NCBI GenBank assembly: GCA_036346225.1
Contig: JARFIW010000961.1
Span: 1,392,001-1,456,000, forward strand
DNA: 64,000 bases
Source: Platerodrilus igneus
Lineage: Eukaryota > Arthropoda > Insecta > Coleoptera > Lycidae
Reading direction: 5' to 3'
The notes below the pieces were generated by a model that saw nothing but the letters and a program-made list of their open reading frames with translations, made no database searches and was not told the origin of the DNA. Every line of letters starts with the position of its first letter. Within the stretch, counting starts at the first letter, position 1. The position numbers were made by a program, and so were the translations under genes. Below are positions 45,475 through 58,065 of this stretch, in pieces.

Positions 45475-47392
45475 CTGTGATAAGGGGTTGCTTAAGGGTG
45501 CACGGTATAGTAAAGGTCGTTCGGGAAGGAGTAATTAGAATAGTCAGCAGAAAACCACACTTATAATTAAGAAATAGACATAGTTTGTAGATAGTAAGTA
45601 GTCAACACCCTGTATATAGAGTAGAGATAGTTTTGGGCGACGCAGGTAAACATAGGAAGACGCATAGTTGGCGTAGGAATGAGAAGTACATGTATTAAAG
45701 TAGATAGTAAATATTAAATACCCTGTAGATAAAGTTTAGTTAATTTAGGTAAAACAAATAAGGATATTTTTCAGTGGAAGCACGCGTAATAAATGATAAA
45801 GTGTAATTAGACACGCATTAAGAAAAAGAGTTCCAGACAATTAAAGTAATACGGATATAGAAATAAAGTTTCAGGCAGTTAATATAAATGCGTACAAAGA
45901 TATAACCATTTGATAAGAGAAATGATTAAAAATTGCGTGAATCGCATGTAAACATGGAAATTTAAGGTCGGGTTGCATCAGTTGTTTATAGAAAAGCAAG
46001 GAATCTATCAAAATACAGCATGTTAATAATAATAGACAGATGTGGACAGGTGGTGATTATGAGGAAATGTAGAGCATTGCATCAGAAACCGCTCAATATG
46101 TAATTATTTGATTGGTCAGAGACAAGCGACGAGTTCTAGACCAAACCCACGCATGGAGCGGGGATTCGAGATTATATTAGCAAGCACCTTGATGGGAAAG
46201 TCAGTTTTGAACTCAATGAAGGCCGAAGTGCATTGTCATTAAATAAAGTAATACGCAACAAGTATAAAAGTGAGAAATAAAATGAGTGCAAATATGAAGA
46301 TTATAATTACCGTTTAAACGTAAGTACGTTTTTAATGAATTTATTGTAAACTAAGACATAAAAATAATAGGGTTTCGAGGTCTGAGGGAAATAGACTAGG
46401 ATTCAGATGTTAAGAAAAAAATACAGTAATACAATTTAAATGTCAAGGGAAAAGGAAGAATAATACAATCTTGAAGTACAGGGGTGAAACAAACTACTAT
46501 TTTAAGTCTGGGGCAAGAATGATAAAAGTCTAAGTTTGAAGAATTGAATCAATTGGGGTATATAATTTAATAATGGTGGTGATCCATAGTGTAATAATTT
46601 GAATGGAATCCAGAATTGGGGAAGATCATTTTTATTGGAAACATCGATGTGAAAAAGATAAAACCAGGTCAGATTTTCAGTTATAAGACATTTGTTTTTC
46701 TATATGGATTTTTATTTTATTTTTAATATTGAATTTGCTAAATAAGAAATGCTTGTGAAAAGTCAACAAAAGAAGTTGCATACGTATTGAATGAGTAATA
46801 GAAAACAGGTTTAGAATATTCTACATTTGTTGGTAAAGATTATAAATTTTCTTTGGTGACTTTGGGTTTTGAGTAAATGATTGTTAATAAATGAGATTTA
46901 TAAAATTAACTGATTGAAAAGTGTATTTCGAATAATTTCAAAAGCTGTACATAACATATTGGTTCTATTATACAAAATCTAAATTTACTGAATTTTATAA
47001 TTGCAAATAAATGCTAGCCGAGGTCATAAGATTTAAATAGTACAAAAGGCGGAGCCACCAGTTGAGCAGGAAAGTGATAAGTCGCAAGGCGGTAACGTAT
47101 CGAATTTTGCCATTGGTAGATAGAGTTGTTTACAGATAAAGTCCAGTTGATAGCGATATTAAGAAAACAGCTGGAGGAGGAAATAATTACACTTAATCGT
47201 GAATATTAAAATGGTGGTCCAATAATTTAGAGTACGTAGAAAATAAATATAACAGCCCAACGTCGTGGCATGATAATTCTTCGAATAGCATAGCAATAAA
47301 GAATGCAACACAACGAAGGGGCTTGAGTATCCAATATTACAGCAATAAAGAGGCAGCCCAACGAAGGGGCTTGAGTATCCAATAGTATAGCA
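45473..47392 (+). repeat. 5' LTR of the inner Gypsy element (1,920 bp)
   Basis: Very long LTR. Its last 150 bp contain three or four units of the pattern AGCAATAAAGA + GGC..CCCAACG..GGGGCTTGAGTATCC, i.e. repeated LTR terminus plus primer-site-like sequence (47270-47400). A CACCCTGTATATA block lies at about 45625. Confidence 0.88.
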
Positions 47393-47399
47393 ATAAAGA

Positions 47400-47418
47400 T
47401 GGCTACCCAAGTTGGGGC
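47400..47418 (+). other. Primer binding site, tRNA-Lys type (TGGCTACCCAAGTTGGGGC)
   Basis: Begins TGG eight bases after the LTR terminus (AGCA). It matches the complement of the tRNA-Lys 3' end apart from a few changes. Confidence 0.65.
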
Positions 47419-47632
47419 ATGAATTAAACCACAATAAAATAACCTGAGATTAAGAGGCGTGAATTAAATTAAAAATAAATTTTAAAATACGATTGAGAGA
47501 TTCAAACAAATTAATTAAACTAAACCGGGGATTTGAAAAGTTTCAATTAAAGGAAAAATAGAGAAATTTGTACAGTAATTAAAGTTAGGTAGATTTATTT
47601 AGTATTTAAAAGTTTAGAGTAAAATTATAATA

Positions 47633-49027
47633 ATGGACAAGAGAATACGGGAAACACGGGAAGCTTTAAGGCAACAAGGAGTAGAGATAGGATCCCAGGA
47701 GAGCGTAATAATTCAGGAAACCAGTTCCATTGAAGAAAGGCGAACTTCACAAGAAACCAAAATGTTGGAAATTCTAATGGCATTAAATGATAAAATGGAC
47801 AGGAGTGAACAAGCCATAAATACAGTTAAAACAAAAATGGATGAAAACAATGAGAAATTAGAGAATCAAATCAAAATTCTTAGTGATGGACTGAAGGAAA
47901 CAAACCACAATATCGCTGAGATTAAAGCACAGTTGAATGGAAAAATTGGGGGAGTTTTTGAGGAAATAGACGGATTATGGGATCATATTTCTTTAATCAA
48001 AATTAAACGAGAAGAGTATGAAAGTGAGTCCAACAATAAAATTACGAATTTAAATATTAAATTAAACAAAATTGAAGAAAATTTCGAAACGGAGTTTAGA
48101 TCAATAAATCCAGAAATAAATAATCTAAAAGGTAATCTAATAAATTTTAATAGGGAACCAATTAAGCTAATGCAAACGAATCTTTCAATTGAACAGTTGA
48201 CGAAATTTTACGAGGACGGAAAATTGAATCCTAAGATATTTCTGAAAAATTTTAAAATGTTGACACAGGGATCTACAGATAAATTATTGAAATTAAATTT
48301 AATTAGGGCAATATTAAGGGGGAATGCTAAAAGATGGTACAATTTAGTTGAGAGTGAAATAGAAACGTTTGAGCAGTTTGAAAGCAAATTTTTACGTCAA
48401 TTCTGGAATGACAATCAGCAAAATCGAATTCGAAGTGGCTTAATTATTGGAAGATACGATTCGGCGAAAGGGATAACGCGAGAATCATATGCGATTGAGA
48501 AATTTACTGTAGCGAAGCAATTGGATCCTCCTTTAGAAGATAAATTTATTATAAGGTATTTAGCAAGTCATTTTAACGCTGAAGTAAAGCGATACATAAC
48601 GACGCAAAATATAGTGGATAGAGATACGTTTATTGATTATTTGCAGAGATATCATGATTTGGAAAATGATTATGAAATTGAAATTAATGTTAGGGATCGA
48701 CGCACGAATTTTATAAGGAATACGGAGACTCGGAATAATTATCGAAGGAACAATTATAATTATGATCGCGGAAGAAATTTTAATAGGGGGAACTATGGCA
48801 ATTTTGATAATGATTTTAGGCAAAACAGGGATACTGGTCAGATACCAAGGCAACGAATGGAGAGAACGAATCATGAGGGAAATAATAGAGTAATAAATAG
48901 ACAGGAAAATGATGATCGACGGACGCAAGCCAGAAATATTAATAGTATGGAAATAAGAAATACGAATTGCACAGATACAGGGATAATGAGTCAGGCAGGA
49001 CCTTCAACGCGAAATCAGGATTTTTGA
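47633..49027 (+). CDS. gag: Gypsy Gag protein, 464 aa, intact
   Basis: Structural protein that packages the RNA. The N-terminal 170 residues are heptad-rich coiled coil (MLEILMALNDKMDRSEQAIN and on). The middle is a retrotransposon Gag domain with LRGNAKRWYNLVE, FESKFLRQFW and RYLASHFNAEVKRYI. The C-terminus is basic and Arg/Asn-rich (NNYRRNNYNYDRGRNFNRG) and lacks a CCHC zinc knuckle, so RNA binding probably relies on this tail. It overlaps pol by 61 bp, with pol in the -1 frame, suggesting programmed -1 frameshifting for Gag-Pol. Confidence 0.88.
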   Translation: MDKRIRETREALRQQGVEIGSQESVIIQETSSIEERRTSQETKMLEILMALNDKMDRSEQAINTVKTKMDENNEKLENQIKILSDGLKETNHNIAEIKAQLNGKIGGVFEEIDGLWDHISLIKIKREEYESESNNKITNLNIKLNKIEENFETEFRSINPEINNLKGNLINFNREPIKLMQTNLSIEQLTKFYEDGKLNPKIFLKNFKMLTQGSTDKLLKLNLIRAILRGNAKRWYNLVESEIETFEQFESKFLRQFWNDNQQNRIRSGLIIGRYDSAKGITRESYAIEKFTVAKQLDPPLEDKFIIRYLASHFNAEVKRYITTQNIVDRDTFIDYLQRYHDLENDYEIEINVRDRRTNFIRNTETRNNYRRNNYNYDRGRNFNRGNYGNFDNDFRQNRDTGQIPRQRMERTNHEGNNRVINRQENDDRRTQARNINSMEIRNTNCTDTGIMSQAGPSTRNQDF

Positions 49028-50394
49028 GTACGGACGAACCAAGGAAAATTCTACGAATTAACGGATATGAACACCAGCGCGAGTTTATTAAATATGAAAT
49101 GGATAATGAATTAGGAAGATTTGAAAGAAGCTTATTACCAATAATTAATTTAAAGGTGGAAGATAGAATAGTTAAAGTGTTAATTGATACTGGAGCAGAA
49201 GCATCACTTGTTGCGGAAGAGTTTGTTAAACGAGAAAAATTGGGGGATAAAGCGATAGCTATAGCGAGGTGTAATTTAGTGGCACCAAATAATAAGAGAT
49301 TTAGTGTAATAAATGAAATGGTAATTCTGAGATGTGAAATGGGGGATAAAATATGGGAAAATGAGTTTATGGTAGTACCTGGACTGAAGATAGATGTTAT
49401 ATTTGGGATGAATATGATAGATAAGTTGGGGTTGAAGATAAATGCGGAATGCAAAGTGATTGAGTGTAATGGGAAATATATTAAATGGTATGAAGAGGGG
49501 AATATAGTAATAGAAGATGACCGCGTAAATATTAATCAGTTTAGTGATGAGATAAATAATGGGGGTAATGAAAATGAAGATATTAAGTGTCCAGATGATT
49601 TAAGAAATAGGGTAAATATATTATTGAATAAGCATTCAGAATTAATTGGGTCGAAGTCGAGAATTGCCAAGGGTTATGTGCACAAGTTAGAAATAATAAA
49701 TAAGGAACCGTTTAACAGTAAAATATATCATATTCCAGTAGTATATGGAAATAGAGTGAAAGGAAAAATTGAGGAAATGTTACGTGAAGGTATTATAGAG
49801 AGCTCCAGTACGAATTTTGTGAATTTATTAATAGTCGTCGTAAATAAAAGGGATAATAGTATTCAGTTATGTATAGATACAAGTGAAATTAATAAGCGAA
49901 TGAAGCCGCAATATAATTGTCCACCAAAGATAGATAGAATATTAGGGAAAATCGGTAATAGGAAAATTTATAGTAGATTATATTTAAAAAGTTCATTTCG
50001 GTTGATTCCATTAGCGCGAGAATCAAGGAAATATACGGGTTTTTCTGTAGAAGGAAGAATATATCAATTTAGGGTGGTCCCGTTGGGTTTGTCCTCGAGT
50101 ACGGCTGCATTGGTGAAGGCGATGCAGAATATTTTGGGACCGTATGAGGAATTTTGTATCCACTACGTGGATGACGTGTTAATATTTAGTGATAGTGTGG
50201 AACAACACTTTGTTCATTTAGAAGGAATATTATTAGAATTAAATATAGCAGGTTTAAGGTTAAATTTAAGGAAGTGCGAATTCTTTCAAGATAAAGTTAA
50301 ATTTCTGGGATATCAAATCAGCACGGAGGGCATATTTATAGATAAAAATATGATTGAGAAATATAGATTAAAAGGACCCAGATTTAAGAAGTGA
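48967..50394 (+). pseudogene. pol: Gypsy Pol: protease and partial reverse transcriptase
   Basis: 475 codons open. The protease has VLIDTGAEASLV (residues about 72-83) and a flap/IFGMN block. The reverse transcriptase runs from the HKLEIINKEPFN region through RIYQFRVVPLGLSSSTAA to the catalytic FCIHYVDDVLIFS (motif C). Motif A, normally with Asp, reads SRLYLKSSF here, so the first catalytic Asp is Tyr. The frame stops after YRLKGPRFKK, and the thumb, RNase H and integrase are missing owing to the deletion before 50645. Not functional on its own. Confidence 0.88.
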
Positions 50395-50644
50395 TATGGG
50401 GGAAGTTAGAAATAAATAAATTTAATTGACCCATGCAAAGAAAGATGAATAGATAAAAGGAAATGTAAAATAAATTATGAATAGGTATACATAGAAAAAT
50501 AGAATAGGATTTGAATATAAAAATAGGTATAGGTATAAATAGTATAGTATAATAGGACATAGGTATGAGATAGATAAAATGTAAATATGAGTTTAATAAA
50601 GAAAAAGTTGGATTTTGAAATGGAAATAAAAATATAATAATTTA

Positions 50645-52155
50645 ATACCAATGCGTACAAAGATATAACCATTTGATAAGAGAAATGATTAAAAATTGCA
50701 TGAATCGCATGTAAACATGGAAATTTAAGGTCGGGTTGCATCAGTTGTTTATAGAAAAGCAAGGAATCTATCAAAATACAGCATGTTGATAATAATAGAC
50801 ACATGTGGACAGGTGGTGATTATGAGGAAATGTAGAGCATTGCATCAGAAACTGCTCAATATGTAATTATTTGATTGGTCAGAGACAAGCGACGAGTTTT
50901 AGACCAAACCCACGAATGGAGCGGGGATTCGAGATTATATTAGCAAGCACCTTGATGGGAAAGTCAGTTTTGAACTCAATGAAGGCCGAAGTGCATTGTC
51001 ATTAAATAAAGTAATACGCAACAAGTATAAAAGTGAGAAATAAAATGAGTGCAAATATGAAGATTATAATTACCGTTTAAACGTAAGTACGTTTTTAATG
51101 AATTTATTGTAAACTAAGACATAAAAATAATAGGGTTTCGAGGTCTGAGGGAAATAGACTAGGATTCAGATGTTAAGAAAAAAATACAGTAATACAATTT
51201 AAATGTCAAGGGAAAAGGAAGAATAATACAATCTTGAAGTACAGGGTTGAAACAAACTACTATTTTAAGTCTGGTGCAAGAATGATAAAAGTCTAAGTTT
51301 GAAGAATTGAATCAATTGGGGTATATAATTTAATAATGGTGGTGATCCATAGTGTAATAATTTGAATGGAATCCAGAACTGGGGAAGGTCATTTTTATTG
51401 GAAACATCGATGTGAAAAAGATAAAACCAGGTCAGATTTTCAGTTATAAGACATTTGTTTTTCTATATAGATTTTTATTTTATTTTTAATATTGAATTTG
51501 CTAAATAAGAAATGCTTGTGAAAAGTCAACAAAAGAAGTTGCATACGTATTGAATGAGTAATAGAAAACAGGTTTAGAATATTCTACATTTGTTGGTAAA
51601 GATCATAAATTTTCTTTGGTGACTTTGGGTTTTGAGTAAATGATTGTTAATAAATGAGATTTATAAAATTAACTGATTGAAAAGTGTATTTCGAATAATT
51701 TCAAAAGCTGTACATAACATATTGGTTCTATTATACAAAATCTAAATTTACTGAATTTTATAATTGCAAATAAATGCTAGCCGAGGTCATAAGATTTAAA
51801 TAGTACAAAAGGCGGAGCCACCAGTTGAGCAGGAAAGTGATAAGTCGCAAGGCGGTAACGTATCGAATTTTGCCATTGGTAGATAGAGTTGTTTACAGAT
51901 AAAGTCCAGTTGATAGCGATATTAAGAAAACAGCTGGAGGAGGAAATAATTACACTTAATCGTGAATATTAAAATGGTGGTCCAATAATTTAGAGTACGT
52001 AGAAAATAAATATAACAGCCCAACGTCGTGGCATGATAATTCTTCGAATAGCATAGCAATAAAGAATGCAACACAACGAAGGGGCTTGAGTATCCAATAT
52101 TACAGCAATAAAGAGGCAGCCCAACGAAGGGGCTTGAGTATCCAATATTACAGCA
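50645..52155 (+). repeat. 3' LTR of the inner Gypsy element, lacking its first ~410 bp
   Basis: Collinear with 45882-47392. Starts abruptly near ATGCGTACAAAG and ends ATTACAGCA, followed by ATAGATATATATA. Confidence 0.92.
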
Positions 52156-52157
52156 AT

Positions 52158-52195
<38 letters not shown>

Positions 52196-52750
52196 AACTA
52201 ATAATTAAGAAGTTATTAGAAATATTAGAAAATGCGCTAAGTGATGTGCAGCAATGTAATGAAGGACAATTTATTTCAGTTTATTAACGTTCATGGAAAC
52301 GGAAGCGCTACTTTGTAGCACAGAGATAAGTGACACTGCAGATGTCAGGTCACAGGCGGTCACAGACAGTCACGTACCGAGATTACCTGGAAAGGAAGCT
52401 CGCAACAAAGTAATTATGAATAGATTTAAGATAGCAACATTGTATTATGAATAAGAGTCAAGTGTAAGCAGACATTAGGTCTGCAAGTTCCCACAGCTAT
52501 GTGAAGGGGTAGGGATATTATAAAAGGCCCGGAAGCCCCAGTCGAAGGCAGTTAATCCATGGTTTAGCTTTAACATTGCAGTTCGTTAGATAACTCACTT
52601 TGTACAAATAATTAATATATTTTCGACTTAGAATAATTCATTTTCAAGATTGTCAAAATTCAATATTAATTTCTGTGTGAATAAATAAATGTGTTAAGAA
52701 GTTTGGTAATGTCTATTTAAAAAGGCCGCTCCCAAGACACGATCCTTAAC

Positions 52751-52760
52751 TGGCGCAGTC
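52751..52760 (+). other. Errantivirus primer binding site (TGGCGCAGTC)
   Basis: Follows the LTR end TTAACT, overlapping its last T. TGGCGCAGTC is the site used by the 17.6/297 group and matches the tRNA-Ser 3' end. Confidence 0.8.
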
Positions 52761-54534
52761 ATAACGGATGTCAAAAGGGCACTAGCGAATCCAAAATCGA
52801 GGAACTGGTGGTGTGGAATTTCAATTCCGAATTTGGCAAAACAAAACAGAAGTTGGAGGCGAAACAAGAATCGTTCAATCCCAGCAAACAAACAGAAGTT
52901 GAAGGCGAAACAAAAATCGTTCAAATTCAACAAAAGAAAAATTGGAGGCGATACAAGAATAGATCAAATCCAAAAGAAAACCAAAGAAGAGAAAAAACTC
53001 AATGAAATCAACAAAGCAACTAGTGTAAGTACATTTTCCTTTAAACCAATTGAATTTTATTTTTATTTTTAACAAACATATTTGATATCTGCTAGTTTAT
53101 GATTTATATATGTATATCGACTATTGTTACCATTATTTTATGCAATTTTTTAAAAATAATCTTCTTAGCAATTGCTAGAGATTATCTTCAAGCTGTTTTT
53201 GAAAAATTTATTTTGTATATGAAAAAGAGAACTTGAGAAAAAATTGATTTTGAGACACCAAAACCAGAGACAATTAAAAAGTCGCAAAATTTAGGCGCAC
53301 TTGAGACTATATTACGTTTTAACTAACGCAAGAACATTTTAAAAACAAAATCAAATTTATAATTCAACAACCCGGCATTTAACTGGCATAATACTCCGAA
53401 AAATTAAATCACGAATTTAAAACCAAAATCTTATAATAACGCAACAAAATAACCAAAATAAACTACCCAAACGCAAAAACTCATCGCATTCCTTAAATAG
53501 ACAACTTGCAAATCTATTATTAAAACCACATCTGTATTACGAAAATTATCCAAACGCGAAACCTCATCGTCTCATCTTGAAAAGTGAATAAAATCATTAC
53601 CTTGAATAACCGTGCATATATTTAATTATAATTACTGCACAAAACTACTTAAAACATCGCGAAATCCTTTTTAGAAACACCTTCAGCATTGTAAATTAAA
53701 GCATCATAAATTACGACCGGAAATTTTTATAAAATATTAATTTAAATTACGTTCAACTATAAAACCAACTCAGGAAAATTATAAATAGTTACTACTGAAA
53801 AACGCATATTACAACCTCATTCAGGCTTGACAATTTTAATTAAATATTTTAGTAAAATTAACAACGCACAAATTGTATTATTCCCAAACACGACATTATA
53901 TAATTGAGTATTTTATTGACAAAGTAGTTATTTATATAAACGACGCAATTTATTCAAACAAAAACTTTCAAGAAAGATCAAATTGTATTAAATCACCACG
54001 ATTACTGAACAACACCCACAGTATATTTAAAATTAACCTTGCAACTAAGTAACTGGCAACTTTCTGCAGCAGATTATAACATTGTAAGCAGCGTATAAAC
54101 CCACGAGAAAAGATAATTATTACACACATAATTAAAATCAGCAGAATTAAAATAGAAAAGCTTTAACTGACGCAAAGCATTCAAGTAAGATAAATTACCA
54201 CAAAAACCACTTAGTCTTATTAAAACTTCAGAAATTAAAACTAACATCGGCAAATTAAAAGTAAACGTAATCAAACCAATACCAAGCGTAAATCCCATAA
54301 AATAATTACACAACCGTGCAAATAACTACAAATTAAGCAACTCATTTCTTTAAATAATCTGAAACGACCCGAGCTAAAAATAGCAAGTAACCCGACGCAA
54401 TCTAAACGAAAAAGTAATAAATCCAATCAAGAAATAACACCACAAACTACGAAATAAATCCAAATTTTTAAAAAATCGGAAAATAATCAAAGTCAAATTA
54501 AAAATTTAATTACCAGAACATTCCATCAGTCAAG
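52752..54534 (+). other. Errantivirus leader (5' untranslated region) with short tandem repeats
   Basis: 1.78 kb without a gene. Three diverged copies of a ~45-bp unit (AGAAGTTGGAGGCGAAACAA type) lie at about 52845-52974. The rest is AT-rich. Confidence 0.6.
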
Positions 54535-55700
54535 ATGAGTAGTGAAATGAAGATGTATATGAAAATGATACCCCAATTTAACGGTGACCAATGTTTATTA
54601 AGTAACTTTATTTCAGCCTCCGAAATATTCTTAAAAACATTCTATAAGCCCGGTGATAACGAAAGGAACATCTAGATTATTCGCCTTATAATAAGTAAAC
54701 TAACCGGAAGGGCACTAACTTTAATTGCCAGTCAAGATGACCTAGATCAGTGGCACAAATTCAAACGCGTATAAATAGCATATTTCGGCGACCAGAAAAA
54801 CCTGAAATGCCTAGTGAGAGATTTGATAAACCTTAGAATGGAACACAACCAATCCCCATATCAATTTGGTATGAAATGCCAAGATGTAAGAAGCTTAATC
54901 TTGACAAAACTCAAAATTGAAGAAACCGACCCAAATGTAAGACTTTAAAAACGAAAATGTACGACGAGATAGCATTAGACACCTATCTAAATGCATTACC
55001 CAAACGACTTTAAGATAAAATTAGATTTCAACATCCCCAAGACTTAGAAGAAGCAATGGACATGATAATTGAAGAAGAAAATGTAATGTACTACAGAAAC
55101 CGACTATATAACCCAAACGCGAATAAAAGCTATACGCCAATAAAAACCATACAACCCGCGAGACAAACAAACCCACAACATAAATTCACCCCGTTCAATG
55201 CACAAACAAACTAAACGCGAACCAATAATCCACATTTTAATAATTCGAACTTTAACAATCAATATAAACAATTTCCAAAACCAACATTTTATCCAAACTT
55301 TTCAAAACCCGCATTTTAACCAACATTCAACCCAAACTTTTCAAAACCCGCATTTCAACCGAGATTGAAGCATAATATAAATCAGTAAAGACCAGTATTC
55401 AACGCGAATCTTATTAGAAACTCACCGATGATAAACCATAATCCCAATAACTATTATAAACCCAAGCCAATGGATACCTGATCTGGTAACATCAGACCCA
55501 ACACAAAAATAACGCACATAAGACCAAACCCTAATCAAAACCCACTTTCACCTCAGAAGAGCTATTTCATCAAGAAGTAGAAGAATATGAAGATGACCAG
55601 AATAATTGCAATCGACCGTGTACAAACAACGAACAAAACCAAATAAACCATTATGAACGCGAAGAATCATACGAAACTTACGAAGAGGACGACGAAGAAA
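54535..55700 (+). pseudogene. gag: Errantivirus Gag, several stops
   Basis: Starts MSSEMKMYMKMIPQFNGDQ (54535). A Gag-like helical region follows (FISASEIFLKTFYKPGD, SKLTGRALTLIASQ, DLINLRMEHNQSPYQF). Stops occur early (after NERN, and after FKR) and a shift near 54945. The tail is Asn/Pro/Phe-rich with repeated NPNFSKPAF-like words (55250-55370), then acidic. A capsid precursor in active relatives. Confidence 0.8.
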
Positions 55701-55704
55701 ACGC

Positions 55705-57679
55705 GTGCTCAAATTTTCAAATGGACCAATTTATAAAAGACCAAACGTAATAAACCTAAATAATATGAATCACCTTGTACTACCCTATATAGAAATGCCC
55801 CACGCTGAATTTAAACTACTAATCGATACCGGATCTTCAAAAACATTAATTAGCCCGCGAACCGTAAAGAAACATTACTTAAACTATGTAGAAAGAGAAC
55901 CCTTCAAAATTAAAATCGCCCATCAAACAACCCTGCACCAATTCGTAGCAAACACACCTTTACCAAAAACATTTAACGTAAAGATGACGCATAAATTCTG
56001 TATATTCGAATTTAATGACAAATATGACGGACTATTAGGAATGGACCTTAAGAAAATTTGGAGCCAACATAGATATAAAAAACCGTTAATTAAGAACCAA
56101 ATATGGACAAATCCCCATTAAATTCTAAAACACCCAAATTGATGAAAAATACACATTAGAACCCCGAACAGAAAAAAAGATAAAAATCCCCGTAAATTTA
56201 AATAATAAATTAGGAATAATAAATCACATAACTTTTCAACAAGGAGTAGAGACCCCAACCGCATTAGTACAAATTAAAGATAATTATGCCACAACGACAA
56301 TATTAAATTCAAACGACTACCCCGTAGAACTATCTTTAACAAACCCGATTAACGTAGAAGAATTAAATTTTAACGAGATGGAAATAGACGAGAACTTAAA
56401 CGAAAATTATAACCCCGTAGAAAACGACGAAATGTTGAGAGAAAATTTAAGTAATATCCGATTTAACCGCGACATAAATCAAGAGGAACCAAGAGCAAAA
56501 CAAAAATTGTTTCGAATACCGCGAGATATTCCATTGCGAAGGAATACCCCTAACCTTTACAAATACAGTTAAGCACAACATTGAGCTAACATACAACAAA
56601 CCGATATTCACAAAAGCATACAAATTACCCCAGGCAAGTCAGGAAGAAGCTGACAGACAAGTAGCCGATCTGTTAGATCAAGACGTCATACAACACTCCA
56701 ATTCACCATGGAGCAACCCCGTATTAATAGTACCCAAAAAACTGGACGCATCAGGTAAACGAAAATATAGAATGGTAATAGATTACCGCAAACTAAACGA
56801 AAAAACGGTAGACGATAAATACCCGTTACCAAATATAACCAAGATTTTAGACAAGTTAAGCAAGTGCCAATATCTTTTGACACTAGATTTAGCATCAGGA
56901 TACCATTAAGTAGAAATGGAAGAAAGAGATACGCAAAAAACAGCCTTTAGCACACCTAGAGGACATTACGAATATAAAAGGATGCCATTTGGACTAAAGA
57001 ACGCACCCGCAAGTTTTGAACGAGGGATACACAACGAAAAATGCCTTGTGTACCTAGATGATATAATAGTGTATTCAACATCATTAGTGGAGTATATTGA
57101 AAGATTACGAGAAGTGTTCGAAAGATTAAGAACCGCACAACTTAAAGTACAATTAGATAAAAGCGAATTTCTACAGAAAGAAGTAGCATTTTTAGGACAC
57201 ATAATAACACCCCAAAGAGTGATTCCGAACCCCGACAAAACAAACGCTGTATTAAATTACCCCATACCCAAAACAAATAAAGAAATAAAAGGATTTTTAG
57301 GACTTAGCGGTTATTACCGTAAATTTATTAAAGGTTATGCTCAAATAACCAAGCCCCTAACTAATTGTTTAAAAAGGGGAAACAAAATTGTACATACCCC
57401 AGAATTTATTAAAGCAATAGATCAAATGAAAACTATATTAACCAATCGCCCCGTATTAGAATACCCCGACTTTTCGAAACTATTCGTATTAACAACAGAC
57501 GCATCAAATGTAGCATTAGGCGCAGTATTAAGCCAAGAAACAGTAACTAACGATAAACCCATCAGCTACGTATCCAGAACCCTCAACGAAACAGAGCAAC
57601 GATACAGTACAATAGAGAAAGAATTGTTAGCCATAATTTGGGCAACAAAGTATTTTAGACCATACCTATACGGACGGAA

Positions 57680-57718
<39 letters not shown>

Positions 57719-58065
57719 GATCATAGACCATTAGTATGGCTATGCAAACTCAAGGAACCCAACTCAAAATTACAACGATGGAGAATCCGATTAGTAGAAT
57801 ATGACTACGAGATCATATACAAGAAGAGAATTTACAACAATAACGCAGACGCTTTAAGTAGAATCCAACTTAACGCACTAGAGACAGAATCAGTGATAGG
57901 AAACGTAGACGAGACAGAAATCAGAAAAGACCCAGATGAAATGGAAACCATACATTCGACACAAAATGACGAACCGAAAACCGCAATTAAAATTTTAAAT
58001 GAAGTCGTAGACATGAAGCCCAATCAATTTATAATCACAGAAGTTTTAACAACCCCAACCCTGTA
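55705..58065 (+). pseudogene. pol: Errantivirus Pol: protease, reverse transcriptase, RNase H
   Basis: Protease (55705-56121) with LLIDTGSSKTLISPR and DGLLGMDL. A linker, then RT from about 56580: QASQEEADRQV, NPVLIVPKK, KYRMVIDYRKLN, LLTLDLASGYH (motif A, Asp present), [12 protein letters not shown] and the catalytic [10 protein letters not shown]. RNase H starts about 57450 ([38 protein letters not shown]). A TAA at 56908 interrupts motif A's end, frames shift near 56130 and 56570, and a (TA)n expansion at 57687-57716 breaks the RNase H block before DHRPLVWL. Copies RNA into DNA in active relatives. Confidence 0.88.
57687..57716 (+). repeat. (TA)n expansion inside the RNase H coding region
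   Basis: Inserted TA units just upstream of the conserved DHRPLVWL block turn a short A/T codon stretch into an IYIYIY run and shift the frame. Confidence 0.85.

Larger units (their letters stand above)
45473..52155 (+). mobile_element. Gypsy-type LTR retrotransposon with deleted pol and truncated 3' LTR
   Basis: Starts TGCTGTGATAAGGGG and ends ATTACAGCA, with (TA)n on both sides, inside the errantivirus LTR. 5' LTR 45473-47392, primer site 47400, gag 47633, pol 48967, then a deletion that removed the end of RT, RNase H, integrase and about 410 bp of the 3' LTR. The retained 3' LTR is collinear with the 5' LTR (constant offset of 4,763 bp, no indels) with about a dozen or so differences in 1.5 kb, so the insertion is fairly recent. 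Confidence 0.9.
45414..52751 (+). repeat. Errantivirus 5' LTR, split by a 6.7-kb insertion
   Basis: LTR sequence at 45414-45472 (AGTTATGTAAT...CCCATTTGTTATATATA) and again at 52156-52751 (from TATA...AAGAAACTAATAATTAAG to CCTTAACT). Joined, these correspond to the continuous 3' LTR at 61102-61676. Confidence 0.9.

Noticed and set aside
48560..48928. Minus-strand frame of 122 codons rich in Ile and Ser inside gag
   Set aside because: A by-product of Asn/Arg-rich Gag codons read backwards.
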